Shown here piece after piece: positions 4,842-5,123 of a DNA stretch of 5,123 nucleotides (position 1 is the stretch's first letter; each line of letters starts with the position of its first letter). The translations under genes were made by a program, and so were the position numbers. Source of the stretch: Rhodospirillales bacterium (GTDB lineage Bacteria > Pseudomonadota > Alphaproteobacteria > Rhodospirillales > 2-02-FULL-58-16); contig JAJFIG010000380.1 in the NCBI GenBank assembly GCA_021775195.1, forward strand, positions 1 to 5,123, given 5' to 3'. The notes under the pieces are model-generated. The model was not told where the DNA came from, did not search any database, and worked only from the letters and a program-made list of their open reading frames with translations.

Positions 4842-5123
4842 ATGACGACACTGACCAAATACCTCGCCGTCGGCTTGGCCGCTGCGCTCGTTGCCGTCGC
4901 GTTTCTGGCAATGCCGTCGACGGTTTTCGCCTACGCCTTCGATTCCTACGGCGGTCTCAAGGGCCGGTGGGGACTGCCCCAGGAGGAAAAGAGGCGCTGG
5001 TCCGACGCGACCTTTTCCTGGTGGTACGATCAGGCGACCGAGCCCGCCGCCTTCAGCGGCCACCAGGCCGATGCCCAGACCGGCATGGACTACTGGAGTA
5101 TCTGGAGCGACGTCACCGTTCCC
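4842..5123 (+). CDS. Exported protein, N-terminal part; possible matrixin-like protease
   Basis: The frame is open through the window end; 94 residues are visible. Residues 1-31 are a textbook signal peptide: MTTLTK, then a hydrophobic core YLAVGLAAALVAVAFLAM (7-24), then PSTVFA-YA with a likely signal peptidase I site after VFA (about residue 30). The mature start is rich in Trp and Tyr: GGLKGRWG, then ATFSWWYDQ (about 56-64), then a putative helix ending GMDYWSIWSDVTVP (81-94). A 'strand, then helix with W-x-x-W-S-D-V' opening is what I recall from secreted bacterial matrixin (M10) proteins, but HExxH, if present, is beyond the window. It is driven by the sigma-54 promoter with three upstream boxes, a setting known for PEP-CTERM proteins, so a C-terminal sorting signal is plausible but unseen. 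The export call is secure; the family is tentative. Confidence 0.8.
   Translation, partial: MTTLTKYLAVGLAAALVAVAFLAMPSTVFAYAFDSYGGLKGRWGLPQEEKRRWSDATFSWWYDQATEPAAFSGHQADAQTGMDYWSIWSDVTVP

Noticed and set aside
4599..5063. 154-codon minus-strand frame
   Set aside because: It runs antisense through the signal-peptide gene and across the sigma-54 promoter; no domain is recognisable, and the plus-strand features explain the sequence better.

Overview
The window is GC-rich bacterial DNA. A Gram-negative proteobacterium is likely, and an alphaproteobacterium is my best guess. The reasons are strong GC bias at third codon positions, an intergenic palindrome of the 'CGTC-TCCTCGGGCTTGACCCGAGGA' type that I associate with alphaproteobacterial genomes, a near-perfect sigma-54 promoter, and a Fur-like site. 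The taxon is an inference.

Layout, left to right. (1) Positions 1-702 (+) are the 3' part of a DUF547 protein gene, closed by a strong intrinsic terminator at 725-755. (2) Positions 703-1080 hold no gene but a mosaic of at least three dispersed-repeat types. (3) Positions 1081-1824 (-) encode a TIGR04283-type family 2 glycosyltransferase, convergent with the DUF547 gene. (4) Positions 1965-2345 (+) encode a small GxxExxY protein with a PD-(D/E)xK-like motif. Its base composition is visibly poorer in GC, and it is bracketed by oppositely oriented tracts of a 10-bp 'ATCCGTGTTC'-like repeat. (5) Positions 2432-3622 (-) encode a 12-TM major facilitator transporter. (6) Positions 3752-4126 (-) encode a small GYD-domain protein upstream of the transporter and possibly co-transcribed with it. 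A Fur-like palindrome overlaps its predicted sigma-70 promoter. (7) Positions 4127-4841 hold no gene and are mainly regulatory: the Fur-like site facing left, and facing right three copies of TGTCGG-N5-TTTACAY spaced about 110 bp apart, followed by a sigma-54 promoter (TGGCATGGTTTTTGCA) and a leader of about 200 nt. (8) From 4842 to the window end (+) is the start of a gene for a protein with a clear signal peptide. Its mature N-terminus resembles secreted matrixin-like metalloproteases, but no catalytic motif falls inside the window.

The most interesting element is the right-hand control region. Three near-identical upstream boxes at enhancer distance plus a -24/-12 promoter predict control of an exported protein by a dedicated sigma-54 activator. 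This resembles what is known for PEP-CTERM/exosortase proteins controlled by PrsK/PrsR and RpoN, but the C-terminus that would settle this lies outside the window. The DUF547 and TIGR04283 genes belong to families I recall co-occurring in arsenosugar/rSAM-associated loci. The GYD and MFS genes may form an iron-responsive pair. The GxxExxY unit looks like an insertion of a repeat-bordered cassette.
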